DNA of 11,919 nucleotides, taken from assembly GCA_002387325.1 (NCBI GenBank), contig DGIN01000088.1, forward strand, positions 1 to 11,919. The letters run 5' to 3'. Source of the stretch: Bacteroidales bacterium UBA4621 (lineage in GTDB: Bacteria; Bacteroidota; Bacteroidia; Bacteroidales; Paludibacteraceae). This document shows, piece by piece, positions 11,291 to 11,919 of this stretch (its first letter is position 1; the number at the start of each line of letters is the position of its first letter). Position numbers and translations under genes: made by a program. The notes under the pieces are model-generated. The model made no database searches and was not told where the DNA came from. It saw only the letters and a program-made list of their open reading frames with translations.

Positions 11291-11919
11291 ATGGAATACA
11301 ATTTTACGGAGATTGAGAAGAAGTGGCAAGCCTATTGGGATGCCGAAGGTACGTACAAAGTAAGCAACCACAGCGACAAGCCGCACTATTATGTGCTGGA
11401 TATGTTCCCCTACCCGAGCGGGGCGGGGCTGCATGTGGGGCACCCGTTGGGCTACATAGCCAGCGACATCTACAGCCGCTACAAACGTCTGCAAGGCTTC
11501 AACGTGCTGCACCCGATGGGCTTCGACTCGTACGGACTGCCTGCCGAGCAATACGCCATTCAGACCGGGCAGCACCCCGAGAAGACCACTATGGCGAACA
11601 TCGCCCACTATGTGGAGCAGTTGCGCAAGATCGGTTTCTGCTACGACTGGGATCGCGAAATCAAGACCTGCGACCCGTCGTTCTACCGCTGGACGCAATG
11701 GGCATTCGTTCAGATGTTCCACTCGTACTACGACACCGCCTTGCAGAAAGCGCAGCCTATCAGCAAGTTAATCGCCAAATGGGAGGCGGAAGACCCGACT
11801 TGGAACAGCCTCAGCGAGCAGGAGAAGCAGGAACGGCTGATGCAATACCGTATCGCCTACCTCGCCGACACCAAAGTGAACTGGTGCCCCGCACTAGGGT
11901 GCGTGCTGGCCAACGACGA
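11291..11919 (+). CDS. leuS: Leucyl-tRNA synthetase, N-terminal part
   Basis: The first 209 residues of leucyl-tRNA synthetase; the gene runs off the right edge of the window. The enzyme charges tRNA-Leu with leucine in the cytoplasm. Diagnostic features are 'MEYNFTEIEKKWQAYW' (1-16), 'DMFPYPSGAGLHVGHPLGY' (37-55) with the class I HIGH-type signature His48-Val-Gly-His51, 'MGFDSYGLPAEQYAI' (76-90), and 'VNWCPALGCVLAND' (196-209) leading into the editing domain. The ATG at 11291 gives exactly the usual N-terminus. No promoter of the standard form is visible in the 112 bases after the GxxExxY frame, so the transcription source is unclear. GC-rich codon use matches tkt and contrasts with the accessory genes between. 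Confidence 0.97.
   Translation, partial: MEYNFTEIEKKWQAYWDAEGTYKVSNHSDKPHYYVLDMFPYPSGAGLHVGHPLGYIASDIYSRYKRLQGFNVLHPMGFDSYGLPAEQYAIQTGQHPEKTTMANIAHYVEQLRKIGFCYDWDREIKTCDPSFYRWTQWAFVQMFHSYYDTALQKAQPISKLIAKWEAEDPTWNSLSEQEKQERLMQYRIAYLADTKVNWCPALGCVLAND

Overview
The window looks like chromosomal DNA of a member of the Bacteroidota, probably Bacteroidales. Three genes or operons are preceded by the phylum's own promoter form (TTG, 20 bases, TAnnTTTG), and a fourth such site has 19 bases of spacing. The starts lack Shine-Dalgarno sequences. The proteins also fit: a PspC/GIN/PadR cluster, a PepSY-like secreted protein, a PagL-type acyloxyacyl hydrolase, and a transketolase with the phylum-style 'SDGGVQEE' ThDP motif. 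Genus cannot be read from the sequence.

Layout. (1) 1-227 is AT-rich and non-coding, with an orphan rightward promoter. (2) 228-1451 (minus) encodes an outer-membrane acyloxyacyl hydrolase, with a promoter so close to its ATG that the mRNA may be nearly leaderless. (3) 1452-2016 is non-coding and unusually rich in structure: GC-rich hairpins, a 14-bp triplet repeat, a 14-bp-stem inverted repeat and a 4 x 11-bp tandem array. (4) 4371-2017 (minus) is a four-gene envelope operon: PepSY-like protein, 64-residue PspC protein, PadR repressor, and a membrane protein with a GIN domain. Spacing is tight, ending in an ATGA overlap. (5) 4372-4791 is a divergent control region with two promoters and a perfect 16-bp palindrome. 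(6) 4792-6801 (plus) is transketolase. (7) 6808-11178 is an accessory segment between two housekeeping genes: a RhuM protein with a C-terminal PLD-like domain, an AT-rich lipoprotein, a DUF4062-GHKL ATPase-winged helix protein, a short-chain dehydrogenase, and a GxxExxY (PD-(D/E)XK-like) gene broken by one in-frame TAG. The last is enclosed by a 33-bp imperfect inverted repeat. (8) 11291 to the end is the start of leuS.

How the genes relate. The minus operon reads as an autoregulated envelope-stress module, with PadR controlling the two membrane proteins. tkt and leuS are housekeeping genes. The segment between them differs visibly in base composition and carries families often found in mobile or defence neighbourhoods. 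The RhuM gene starts 6 bases after the tkt stop with no promoter visible, so it may be read from the tkt promoter. The most noteworthy items are the inverted-repeat-bounded GxxExxY unit with its nonsense codon, the RhuM-PLD and DUF4062-GHKL pair as a possible uncharacterised defence or regulatory set, and the repeat-dense non-coding block at 1.5-2.0 kb.
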